Assembly: GCF_000829465.1 (NCBI RefSeq)
Contig: NZ_JXAL01000001.1
Span: 62,001 to 126,000, forward strand
Direction: 5' to 3'
Length of the DNA: 64,000 nucleotides
DNA from: Cohnella kolymensis
Lineage (GTDB): Bacteria; Bacillota; Bacilli; Paenibacillales; Paenibacillaceae
Positions 1 through 7,573 of the stretch are shown here, piece after piece. The notes under the pieces are model-generated. The model did not search any database, was not told the origin of the DNA, and saw nothing but the letters and a program-made list of their open reading frames with translations. Each line of letters begins with the position of its first letter. Position 1 is the stretch's first letter. Position numbers and translations under genes: made by a program.

Positions 1-792
1 TGATACAGATCACCGGCGTGGATGACCGGCTTACCCTGCTGCTCCTCCACTTGATAACCGTAAATGCCTACGACATGTGTTACCTCCGAGGGAGTGATCG
101 TGAGCTTCACATTTTGGGCCACCACGGACAGCAATCCCTGCAGTTCCTGATTGAAGATTGACGGAATATCGTCGGCCTTATCGATATAGTAGAAGTTGCC
201 GCCTCCGTGCTCAGCGATGCCTTCCATGAGTTCCTCGTCGAATCCGTCGCCTACGCCCATGGTTGTGATGCCGACACCGGAAGAGCGATATTCCTTAGCG
301 ATTGCGAACAGCTTCTCGCGGTCAGTGATGCCTTGATTCGCATGGCCGTCAGACAGCAGGATGACGCGGTTGATCATACCGTCCTCCTTACCCTTCCGAA
401 CATGCTGAGCGCCTTCGACCATCCCGCCGCTCAAATTGGTAGTGCCGCCCGTCTCAATTGATTCTATTCGCTGTTTGATCAAATCTTTATGGGTTACCTT
501 GGAGGGAGCAAGAACCGTCTTTACTTGACTATCAAACGTGACAAGGCTCAGCACGTCCGCAACATCCATCTGATCGGCGACAAACTGGCAAGCCTTCTTA
601 CTGTATGCCAGCGGTTCACCGGTCATGGAGCCGCTTCGGTCCAATACAAGTGACAGATTGATCGGCGCGCGATCCTTGTCCTTTTCTTCTCCGTTGCCTC
701 TGGCCTCAATGAGTAGATAAACTTTTTTCCGCGCCGCCTGTCGAAAGATAAGGCCGGCTCCAAGCCTGCGTGAAGGCGATTGTCTGTTTCAT
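1..792 (-). CDS. vWA (von Willebrand factor A) domain protein, partial, frameshifted
   Basis: The 3' end lies outside the window. The frame open to the left edge has a complete MIDAS metal-binding site: DRSGSM about 45 residues in, then TGGTTNLSG and LLSDGHANQG, with the fold continuing to the edge. vWA proteins of this kind are usually cytoplasmic or surface adaptors that bind partners through a divalent metal; the partner is unknown. The start is ATG at 792, with AGGGGG nine bases upstream. From there the protein reads MKQTIAFTQAWSRPYL, then the frame is lost at an A6 run (minus strand, plus-strand T6 at 723-728). Five A would join the two parts as GAEKVYLLIEARG. There is no credible start after the shift that keeps the MIDAS, so the gene is broken as written, either by a sequence error, a true mutation or slippage. 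An SOS-like box lies 65 bp upstream. Confidence 0.85.
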
Positions 793-856
793 CGAACAAA
801 ACCCCCTGTCGTTGATAAGCCCATTGTACGAAAACCTAACGGCAGCAGGATGTCAC

Positions 857-870
857 CGAATATATGTTCG
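857..870 (-). promoter_or_regulatory. Candidate LexA/SOS box upstream of the vWA gene
   Basis: On the minus strand the 14-mer is CGAACATATATTCG, one base from the palindrome CGAACATATGTTCG typical of Bacillus LexA operators. It lies between the ADP-ribosylglycohydrolase stop and the vWA start. A TACAAT hexamer (828-823) downstream could be the -10, but no good -35 is visible, so the promoter geometry is unclear. Confidence 0.4.
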
Positions 871-893
871 AAAATACAAAACTCCGCCTCTCC

Positions 894-1823
894 TTAAAGA
901 AGCGAAGTCGCCTTACGATACAGTCCTTCCGCAAACTGTTCGATCAAACCGCCCATAGCGAGCTTTTCGCGCCACCGAACAGGAACACTCTCCAAACCAT
1001 AGACCGCGCCGGCAATCTGCCCGTATACGGCACCTGTCGTGTCCGCATCGTCTCCCAGGTTGACCGCGGTCAATGCCCCATTTTCAAAATCATTCGTCTT
1101 ATAAAATGCCCACAGTGCCGCTTCGAGAGATTCCACTACGTATCCCGAGCCTTTGATGATCGGAGGTTCTTTGTGCTTATAAGAGCCGGCCAATATGGCA
1201 GAGATTTTGGGCGCCAATGAGCCCGTGTCGAACCAATCATCAAATGCCGAGGGATCCAGCATACGTTCCTTTGGCCAGCCGTAGAGCCCCGCCAAAATAT
1301 AACCGGCCATTAACCTGCAGGCGTCCACACATTCCTCGGAGGCATGAGTCGTTTTGGAACTGAGCGCAGCAAAAGCAATCGCCTGTTGCGGATCCGCAGC
1401 ATAGAACATCGGTACCGGACTCAGTCTCATGATCGACCCGTTACCGGCAGAATGAGGATTCGTAGATCCGCTGTAAGGCTCGCCCGTCTTCCCGAAACGG
1501 ATGAGCGCAACCTTGGTTGCTCCCCCGATATCGAAGCAGTGACCCGTACTGCTCAGATAGCCCTCGCGAAACCACCGTGTGTACAGTGTCATCTGATGGA
1601 CAGGGTCAAATCCGTCCGATTCAATCAAACTTTCAGCCAAGCACAATGCCAAGGAAGTGTCATCCGTCCACTCTCCCGCTTGCAGCCCGAACACCCCGCC
1701 GCCCACCATTTCCGTCACCGGTTTAAAATTCCCAGGTGTGCTGAACTCCACTGTCGTACCCAAAGCATCGCCGACTGCTAACCCGACCAGACTTCCTTTG
1801 TACCGATCAAGCTGAAGCATCAT
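894..1823 (-). CDS. ADP-ribosylglycohydrolase (DraG) family protein
   Basis: 309 residues, full length for the family. These enzymes use a binuclear Mg or Mn centre to remove ADP-ribose from proteins or small molecules. The metal-binding motifs are visible: GDALG at 18-22, TDDT at 53-56, a GNGSIMR segment near 128, and DDADTTGA at 258-265, followed by the YGQIAGA helix. It starts at ATGATG behind AAGGAGG. It lies 30 bp downstream of a WYL regulator on the same strand, so the two are probably one transcript, with the regulator controlling the pair. The natural substrate cannot be read from sequence; protein-arginine deADP-ribosylation is only one possibility. Confidence 0.92.
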   Translation of the reverse strand: MMLQLDRYKGSLVGLAVGDALGTTVEFSTPGNFKPVTEMVGGGVFGLQAGEWTDDTSLALCLAESLIESDGFDPVHQMTLYTRWFREGYLSSTGHCFDIGGATKVALIRFGKTGEPYSGSTNPHSAGNGSIMRLSPVPMFYAADPQQAIAFAALSSKTTHASEECVDACRLMAGYILAGLYGWPKERMLDPSAFDDWFDTGSLAPKISAILAGSYKHKEPPIIKGSGYVVESLEAALWAFYKTNDFENGALTAVNLGDDADTTGAVYGQIAGAVYGLESVPVRWREKLAMGGLIEQFAEGLYRKATSLL

Positions 1824-1853
1824 TTCAGGAGCCTCCTTCAGTAAGCAATCGTA

Positions 1854-2804
1854 CTATTGATACATCCCGATCCATTCAGAGAGCTGCAGCTTCAACGACT
1901 CCCGCACCGACTTCGGCTCTAATATCTCTGCAGATGGACCGTATTGGAGAATCCACTTCAGAAACTCTTTTTCGTTGTTGACGGTGACTTCGAAAATCAT
2001 GCTGCCGTCCTTCTGATCTTTCATGCGCGGGTGAACGAACAGCTCTTCTTCCTTGATATATCGGGCCACATCGGCGTTAAACCGAACTTTGTAAGTGATG
2101 TTCTTCTCTCCGCGATCGATCGACCATGTGTTTTTCAGATATTTCTTGATGTTGAAATCGCCCTTGTCGAACAACTGTCCGGTATTGTCCACCTTCTGAA
2201 AACGACTGATGCGGAACGTGCGAATATCCTGTTTTAAATGGCAATAACCGATCAGATAGAACCGTTGATCCCGGGGTACGAGGTAGTAGGGATCGATTTT
2301 GCGCTCGGTCGTTTCATTGCGGTATTGCGTATGGTAGACGGTATGTATACTTTTGTGCTCCAGAATGGCTTGAATGATGGGCTGAAGAAAATTGGGACTT
2401 TCCTTCCGGTACGCCGGTGTGCCCATTTGTATAATGTCGGTGATATCCTCGATGATGCTGTTTTGACGTGATTTTTCTTTTAAGTGGGTCGCCATCACTT
2501 TATCGTAAGCCGTATCAAAGCCCGGTGGCAGCTTGTCCTTGTCCAACACGGACGGCAGCAGCGAAAAAACAAGCGCCTCCTGCTCAGAGAAGTTAAGAGG
2601 ATAGAGAAAGAACTTGCCCATGAACCGATAGCCGGTGCCTCGTCCTTCATTGGTCACCGGTGCGATGAGACTTAAAATATCGAGATCCCTGTAGATGGTT
2701 CGGATGTTCACTTCGCATTTGAGCGCCAGATCGGCCGCCGAGATTCCGGGATTCGCCTGAATAGCGTTGATGATGTTAAAGATGCGGATGACTTTGTCGA
2801 TCAT
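1854..2804 (-). CDS. HTH-WYL transcriptional regulator (YafY/DeoR-like)
   Basis: 316 residues. Residues 1-60 form a winged helix: ISAADLALKCEVNIRTIYRDLDIL is the recognition region and GTGYRF the wing. Residues about 140-235 are a WYL domain (IDPYYLVPRDQRFYLIGY, then RTFRISRF), followed by the C-terminal extension usual for the family. WYL domains bind nucleotide or nucleic-acid ligands and switch the attached HTH. Start ATG at 2804 with GAGG upstream. It leads a two-gene unit with the ADP-ribosylglycohydrolase. WYL regulators often control defence or stress genes, but the ligand here is unknown. Confidence 0.9.
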   Translation of the reverse strand: MIDKVIRIFNIINAIQANPGISAADLALKCEVNIRTIYRDLDILSLIAPVTNEGRGTGYRFMGKFFLYPLNFSEQEALVFSLLPSVLDKDKLPPGFDTAYDKVMATHLKEKSRQNSIIEDITDIIQMGTPAYRKESPNFLQPIIQAILEHKSIHTVYHTQYRNETTERKIDPYYLVPRDQRFYLIGYCHLKQDIRTFRISRFQKVDNTGQLFDKGDFNIKKYLKNTWSIDRGEKNITYKVRFNADVARYIKEEELFVHPRMKDQKDGSMIFEVTVNNEKEFLKWILQYGPSAEILEPKSVRESLKLQLSEWIGMYQ

Positions 2805-2997
2805 GTGGGCAACCTCGCTTGTTGTTGTTAAGTAATCAAATTTGAGGTAAATTATTCGACATAATTAGCCGTCAATCCTCCACTTTTTTTGAAAGAGTTG
2901 ATTTCTAAAATTGTGCGATACAATTTTTAATTATATCTTTCATCAAGATCTCAACAAAGCACTTAAGGAAAATCGACTATATTTATGAAAAATTAAT

Positions 2998-3020
2998 AGC
3001 GTCCCCTAAGAGTGGACGCT
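2998..3020 (-). terminator. Hairpin terminator at the end of the small ORF at 3019-3213
   Basis: AGCGTCC (2998-3004) pairs with GGACGCT (3014-3020). On the minus strand the stem is followed by an AT-rich tail with a T run (ATTAATTTTTC). It overlaps the stop codon of the small ORF, which supports leftward transcription of this patch. Confidence 0.55.
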
Positions 3021-3213
3021 ACTTCTTGTCCCTATTCACCTGTTTGGTTATTTCCAGACTTTGCTGCACGAACTGTTTGTTTTCCAAAGGATCTCTACGA
3101 GGTTTCGTAAGATCGCTCGCAATAATTTTGCTTGCTTTCCCCCCGAGTTTATTGCCTTTCAGCTCCAACTCGATCACCGTCCATCGATAAGTATTGTTAA
3201 CAAATCCATACAT
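3019..3213 (-). CDS. Hypothetical protein, 64 aa
   Basis: Encodes a basic 64-residue protein with no domain I recognise. The open frame extends further upstream without a stop (FNYEDAKVYLYMYG) but without a standard start, overlapping the end of the broken MNT gene, so this may be the C-terminal remnant of a longer gene. The Shine-Dalgarno site is weak. It ends inside a good terminator hairpin, which is the best argument that it was once expressed. In MNT-HEPN modules a HEPN protein would stand here, but this sequence shows no HEPN RxxxxH motif. Confidence 0.35.
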   Translation of the reverse strand: MYGFVNNTYRWTVIELELKGNKLGGKASKIIASDLTKPRRDPLENKQFVQQSLEITKQVNRDKK

Positions 3214-3235
3214 GTATAAGTAAACCTTAGCATCT

Positions 3236-3526
3236 TCATAATTGAACGGCCTGACTAATTATTCGATCTCTTAATGTCCAGTGAACTGAGCTCTCAGTTA
3301 CTACATGAACAGAATAATCTAATAAGTGTTCCAGTTCATTCTTCAAGCGTATTAAATCAAAGAGAGTCCTGCCTTCCTCAAACTCCACTTAGAAATCAAT
3401 ATCACTTGCTTCATGATCTTCGGCGAGGACAACAGAACCGAATATACTAATCCTAATTACCTCGTTGGCCCGGGCAATACCTAAAATCAGTTTATGGTTA
3501 GGTTCAATCAATTCCTTTCGTGACAT
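3236..3526 (-). pseudogene. MNT-type minimal nucleotidyltransferase, nonsense-disrupted
   Basis: ATG at 3526 opens a frame of 96 codons, the usual length for MntA-like antitoxins. The nucleotidyltransferase core is readable: ISIFGSVV (the GS signature), then SDIDF, then VEFEEGRTLFDLI and VHVVTESSVHW. An in-frame TAA at 3391-3389 stands exactly where the family has leucine in SDIDFLVEF, so translation would stop at 45 residues. The GSxxRGE arm is also altered to GSVVLAED. The frame is otherwise intact to a TGA at 3238-3236. These proteins AMPylate or partner a HEPN toxin; no HEPN partner is visible next to it. This differs from the indel frameshifts elsewhere because the lesion is a substitution. 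Confidence 0.8.
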
Positions 3527-3571
3527 TGATTTCCACCTCTATTGACAGTATATGTTCGCCAGAGTCTTATT

Positions 3572-4220
3572 TCAAACAATAGTTACTTTCACATTAATAG
3601 ATTCCAGCCAATCGATGACACGCTCGCGATTCCGCTCTTCCATAAAAGTGTAATACCTTTGCAATTCTTGGCCATCTGAAGATAACGCATCCTTGAACTT
3701 TCGGAATATTTTTCTTCCGCCGTGTAATATGTTAAACAGCTTATTTCTCAATTTTTTCGTTAGAGACGGTTTCTGCAAAATCGAACATATCCATATACCC
3801 TTCCTCTGACTCCCTGTAGGGCATGCGATAATATATTTCGTTAAACGCTTCTTCAATAATCTCACTTATTAGCTGGTCTTCTTCATCCCTGTCGAAAGAA
3901 TTTAGCGTAACAATATCACCTGTTTCGATATTCAAGAAAAATTCAATTCCATCTACATGCATATCATAGGTTTCAATAAGCTCCTGAAGTTGCCGCTCCG
4001 TCAACTTCAATTCCTGCATTCGGCTCTCCCTCATATCTATTCGAGAGTCCGAGACATAGCTTTGTTTCGACTCATGTTCCTCCCATGTAATTCCATACGG
4101 CGCGCCGCCATCTGTATATCCTGCAATAAAATAGAAATGCTCATCTTGCTCGACTGCAGGAAATACAGGATTTTCCCGGTTTGTCTTTTTTCTTTTCTTG
4201 CTGCCATTCATGAAGATCAC
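3572..4220 (-). CDS. UPF0158 family protein, frameshifted
   Basis: Two overlapping frames join into one UPF0158 protein of about 212 residues. The upstream frame (GTG 4220 or ATG 4211, both behind AGGA) holds the acidic N-terminal part (IETGDIVTLNS, IIEEAFNEIYYRMPYRE) up to DFAETVSNEK. The downstream frame holds LRNKLFNILHGGRKIFRKFKD through RVIDWLESI. They meet at a minus-strand A6 run (plus T6 at 3752-3757); one A fewer gives VSNEKLRNKLF. The function of UPF0158 is not established. It lies 8 bp behind the DUF6155 gene, so the two are likely co-transcribed. Confidence 0.8.
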
Positions 4221-4228
4221 GTCCTAAT

Positions 4229-4795
4229 TCAGCTTAAATCATTGTACAAATCAGACAAGTTATCGTGAAAGCCCCAGCCGATGCCCTGACTATCGGACAC
4301 AACGGCGTGAATTCGATTCTTATATTCGTGGAGCAGTTCGCCGCTGTCATCAGCAATGACCGTTCCAATAACATCGGCATACACCGATTCTATGCTGCTG
4401 TAAAACCTTTGATCGATATCGCCGTAAGCAACGGTAAAAGCTACACCCATCTCCACATAGATCAGCTTCAATTCAAGGCTGTACCTGGCGTTCCCTGTCA
4501 GTTTCTCAAAATCGGAAATCGCTTTTTTGGCCTCCGCCAGCCTTAGCTTGCCATGACCACGTTGGGGAAAGAATTCATGCTCAACCTTCTTGCGGTATTC
4601 ATGAAAAAGCGACAGCACCGCTTCTTTCCCCATAATTCTAACGGCGAGAAACCTTTCCATGTCTTTACTCGCGTCAAAGCACTCTTTCACGAGTTCGATA
4701 AGCTGTTCCTGGCTCATGCTTTTCAAATGTTTGCTCATAGCCGATCTGGTTAGCTTTACGGGTTTTGTGTTGTGAATGTTGCGAGCACTGTTCAT
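4229..4795 (-). CDS. DUF6155 family protein
   Basis: 188 residues that match the DUF6155 pattern as I know it: a lysine-rich N-terminus, GKLRLAEAKKAISDFEKL in the middle, a YVEMGVAFTVAYGDID segment and the closing GIGWGFHDNLSDLY. No catalytic motif is evident and the function is unknown. ATG at 4795 has AGGAG eight bases upstream; an internal ATG at 4738 (MSKHLKSM) is an alternative. First gene of a unit with the UPF0158 gene, in an AT-richer patch. Confidence 0.8.
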   Translation of the reverse strand: MNSARNIHNTKPVKLTRSAMSKHLKSMSQEQLIELVKECFDASKDMERFLAVRIMGKEAVLSLFHEYRKKVEHEFFPQRGHGKLRLAEAKKAISDFEKLTGNARYSLELKLIYVEMGVAFTVAYGDIDQRFYSSIESVYADVIGTVIADDSGELLHEYKNRIHAVVSDSQGIGWGFHDNLSDLYNDLS

Positions 4796-4937
4796 CTCAG
4801 TCGCTCCTCTCCTTTGGCGGTTGCCGATTTCACAGTAGAGCAGGGCTGCGCACGTTCCTCCAAAATTGCACTTATTTTATCAAATTATATCATTTTCGCA
4901 CGAACTATTTGTTAACAACCAGCAATAATGGAATAGC

Positions 4938-4980
4938 AAAAAATCCCGCCATGTACAGTGAACGTACAATCAGCGGGAGC
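4938..4980 (-). terminator. Rho-independent terminator after the 5.0-5.4 kb gene
   Basis: TCCCGC (4944-4949) pairs with GCGGGA (4973-4978), with an inner TGTAC/GTACA stem. On the minus strand it is followed by T6. It follows the 131-aa gene. Confidence 0.8.
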
Positions 4981-4998
4981 CGAACTGCTGACATGTGA

Positions 4999-5394
4999 TT
5001 ACTTCCGATCCACGTGCAGCAAAGAAACTTTCTTCATCGTATATGTACCCTGCAGGTCATCTTCAGTAATGTCGTTTAGTTTTAACATGCTCGATATTTT
5101 AGAGGAATCGGCTTTGGAAATTTTCCACCACAGAGCAGGCAAAGCACGATAAAGCTTGTGCTCGTCGTACTCTCTTCTGTCTTGCGCGATGATTTTTACG
5201 CTGTAATTGCCGATCTCGAACTCCGTCAGTCCTTGATCCGTGCAATGGTTCATAATTTGTTGACGCAGCTCCGCCAGCTCTTGCTCTATTTCCTTTTGCT
5301 TTTGTTTCAATTGGTGATAACGCCTCACCGTCTGGTCCACGTTGACACTCTCCTTTTGGTCCATGTATATGAATGAAGAGTGCCGTTTAGACAA
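4999..5394 (-). CDS. Conserved hypothetical coiled-coil protein, 131 aa
   Basis: No family recognised. Residues about 25-50 (YHQLKQKQKEIEQELAELRQQI) form a strong coiled coil, followed by a compact basic domain (FEIGNYSVKIIAQDRREYDE, ALPALWWKISKADSSKISSML). The start is TTG at 5394 with GAGG nine bases upstream, or ATG at 5364 without a clear Shine-Dalgarno. It is monocistronic, diverges from the exonuclease gene and has its own terminator, so it is probably real. Confidence 0.65.
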   Translation of the reverse strand: MSKRHSSFIYMDQKESVNVDQTVRRYHQLKQKQKEIEQELAELRQQIMNHCTDQGLTEFEIGNYSVKIIAQDRREYDEHKLYRALPALWWKISKADSSKISSMLKLNDITEDDLQGTYTMKKVSLLHVDRK

Positions 5395-5538
5395 AATAAG
5401 AACCTCAAGGACAACATGAACCGGCCCTGCGGGTGCGTACTTTGCCTTTCTTTTTTTTTACCCTGACAAAATGCGGACAGAAGTCTATAATAACAAAGGT
5501 ACGGATTTTTTCGATCGAATGTCCTTGAGGTGCTTAAC

Positions 5539-6216
5539 GTGACCATTATCGTGTATGACCTGGAAATGACGGTGCGGCGCAAAAAAGGCCAAATCGCTGA
5601 AATTATAGAAATCGGAGCGGCCAAGGTAGGCCTGGTGGAAGAGATTCCCCAGATCATCAGCACGTTCCAGTCGTTCGTAAAACCGGTCATCGTTCCGCAA
5701 TTGACGGCGGATACGACTTCTTTTACCGGTATCTCGCAGGAAAATGTGAACTCCGCCGGCACTCTGGCCCAAGTGATTCGGGATTTTATCGAGTGGATCG
5801 GGCCTGAAGAGTATTTCTTGTGCGCATGGGGTCCCGACGACCAACGGCAGTTTGTGCAGGAATGTCGGCAGCATCATATCGCAACAGACTGGATCGTGAA
5901 CCACAATAACCTCCAAAAGATGCTTTCCAAAATCTTCAAGCTGGAAAAGCACCAGCAGATGGGATTGAAGCCCGCGTTGGAGATGCTTGAAATCCCTTTT
6001 TCCGGCTCCCATCACCGGGCGTTGGACGACGCTTTGAATACGGCGCAAATTCTGGTGAAGCTGTACGACCGGATGCAGTTCAAGCGCAACAAGCTGAGCG
6101 AAGAACCGAAGGTGGAAAGTGAAGTCGTGTACAAAACCGATCATTATGAAAATTTACCTTTCGCCGGATTGGCCAATTTGTTCCCGGATCAGAAGCAGCC
6201 CGATCGTAAAGATTGA
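5539..6216 (+). CDS. 3'-5' exonuclease, DEDDh family (KapD/ERI-1-like)
   Basis: About 225 residues. DEDD exonuclease motifs are visible: ExoI as VYDLEMT with EIIEIGA just after, ExoII in WGPDDQRQF, and ExoIII in HHRALDDALNTAQI with the catalytic His and Asp of the DEDDh type. Members trim 3' ends of RNA or DNA with two metal ions; B. subtilis KapD acts on the KinA sporulation pathway, but that role cannot be inferred here. GTG at 5539 is preferred because GAGG stands at proper spacing; GTG at 5530 is in frame too. The stop codon lies inside the terminator hairpin. Confidence 0.9.
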   Translation: MTIIVYDLEMTVRRKKGQIAEIIEIGAAKVGLVEEIPQIISTFQSFVKPVIVPQLTADTTSFTGISQENVNSAGTLAQVIRDFIEWIGPEEYFLCAWGPDDQRQFVQECRQHHIATDWIVNHNNLQKMLSKIFKLEKHQQMGLKPALEMLEIPFSGSHHRALDDALNTAQILVKLYDRMQFKRNKLSEEPKVESEVVYKTDHYENLPFAGLANLFPDQKQPDRKD

Positions 6217-6231
6217 GGCTGTTTTTTTTTT
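6196..6231 (+). terminator. Rho-independent terminator overlapping the exonuclease stop
   Basis: CAGCC (6196-6200) pairs with GGCTG (6217-6221), followed directly by T10. The TGA stop at 6214-6216 lies in the loop. Confidence 0.75.
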
Positions 6232-6306
6232 AACTTTTTATGCGGCTGCATCGTCTATTTAGGTAATCTGTTCACGAAAGTAGATGATCCCATGAAGGGT
6301 TTCATT

Positions 6307-7473
6307 ATGCGAGCTGCTGCGGCGCTTCTTATCCTCTTCATTCCTTCCGGCTGTTTATCTCCATCCTCCGTCGAAGTGCAGCCCACCGAAGCAAGCCATC
6401 CGCCCCCTGCTGTATCCTCTCCGCCGGCTGCAACGCCAACGCAAGCTCCCGTACAAACCAATGAGCCTATACCCTCAACTCCGATACCCAGCCAACCCCC
6501 TCCGGTACAGCTCGTCCAATATGAACGACCGGTGGAGCACATTTTCTTTCATCCTTTGATCGCGTTTCCCGAGCTTGCATTCGATGGCGATTCCTTGTCC
6601 GAAGGCTATGACAATTGGTTCGTGACCGTCCCGGAGTTTCTCGCCATGCTTGATGAACTATACAAACGCAATTATATGCTGATCGACATACATTCCTTAT
6701 ACCGGGTGGAAGTGAAAGACGGTCGTTCCGTTGTGCAAAAGGAATCCCTGACGCTGCCTGTCGGGAAAAAGCCGCTGATCCTCTCCGTCGACGATGTGAA
6801 TTATTACGATTACATGAGGAAGAACGGGAATATTTGGCGCCTCGTTGCCGATGAGGATGGAACCGTCACGGCGTGGAGCAGAACACCGGACGGAGAAGAA
6901 AAAACTTCCCGCGCGTGGGATCTGGTGCCGATTGTGGACGATTTCGTGAAGGAGCATCCCGATTTCTCCTGGCAGGGCGCCAAAGGGCTGCTGGCTTTGA
7001 CCGGATATGAAGGCGTTCTAGGTTATCGCACGAATAATCCGGACGATGCTTCTTATGACAATGAAAAGCGCGAAGCCGAGCAGATCGTGAAGAAATTGAA
7101 AGAATCCGGCTGGACTTTCGCCTCCCACAGCTGGGGCCATCTGGACGTGAACAAATCTTCTCTTTCCCGTTTGAAGAGAGATACCGCCCGATGGAAAAAA
7201 GAAGTGGAGCCGCTGGTCGGTCCAACCGACATTTTCGTTTATCCGTTCGGCAGCAGCGTGAAGTACGACGATCCGAAGTTTCAGTATTTGCAGGCTCAGG
7301 GATTCGCATTGTTCTGTTCGGTCGGGCCGTCACCCTATATTGCGTTTCGGCAAAATGCGGCGGTCATGGACAGGCGGCACATCGACGGCATGGCCCTGCG
7401 CACGCAGCGTAAAGGGCTCGCGCCGCTGTTCGGCGACCGGCCTATATTGGATCCGCTTCGGCCGCAGAAGTAA
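6307..7473 (+). CDS. Polysaccharide deacetylase family lipoprotein
   Basis: About 388 residues from ATG 6307, which has AAGGG seven bases upstream; ATG 6292 is in frame. A hydrophobic signal ends in IPSGC, probably the lipidated cysteine although the lipobox is not canonical. A Pro/Ser/Thr linker to about residue 75 follows. The NodB-like domain shows SVDDVNYYD (catalytic Asp pair) and SHSWGH (the HSxxxH metal site with one residue fewer), then VYPFGS. The protein probably acts on cell-wall or surface glycans outside the membrane. Monocistronic, upstream of ilvD. Confidence 0.85.
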   Translation: MRAAAALLILFIPSGCLSPSSVEVQPTEASHPPPAVSSPPAATPTQAPVQTNEPIPSTPIPSQPPPVQLVQYERPVEHIFFHPLIAFPELAFDGDSLSEGYDNWFVTVPEFLAMLDELYKRNYMLIDIHSLYRVEVKDGRSVVQKESLTLPVGKKPLILSVDDVNYYDYMRKNGNIWRLVADEDGTVTAWSRTPDGEEKTSRAWDLVPIVDDFVKEHPDFSWQGAKGLLALTGYEGVLGYRTNNPDDASYDNEKREAEQIVKKLKESGWTFASHSWGHLDVNKSSLSRLKRDTARWKKEVEPLVGPTDIFVYPFGSSVKYDDPKFQYLQAQGFALFCSVGPSPYIAFRQNAAVMDRRHIDGMALRTQRKGLAPLFGDRPILDPLRPQK

Positions 7474-7573
7474 GAAAACCACTGAATTGCCTCTTCTTAT
7501 ATAGTCAAATTGTCTGAATTTGTGATAGACTCAGAGATAAACAATCTCGATTGATGGAAAGTGAGGGACTTGG

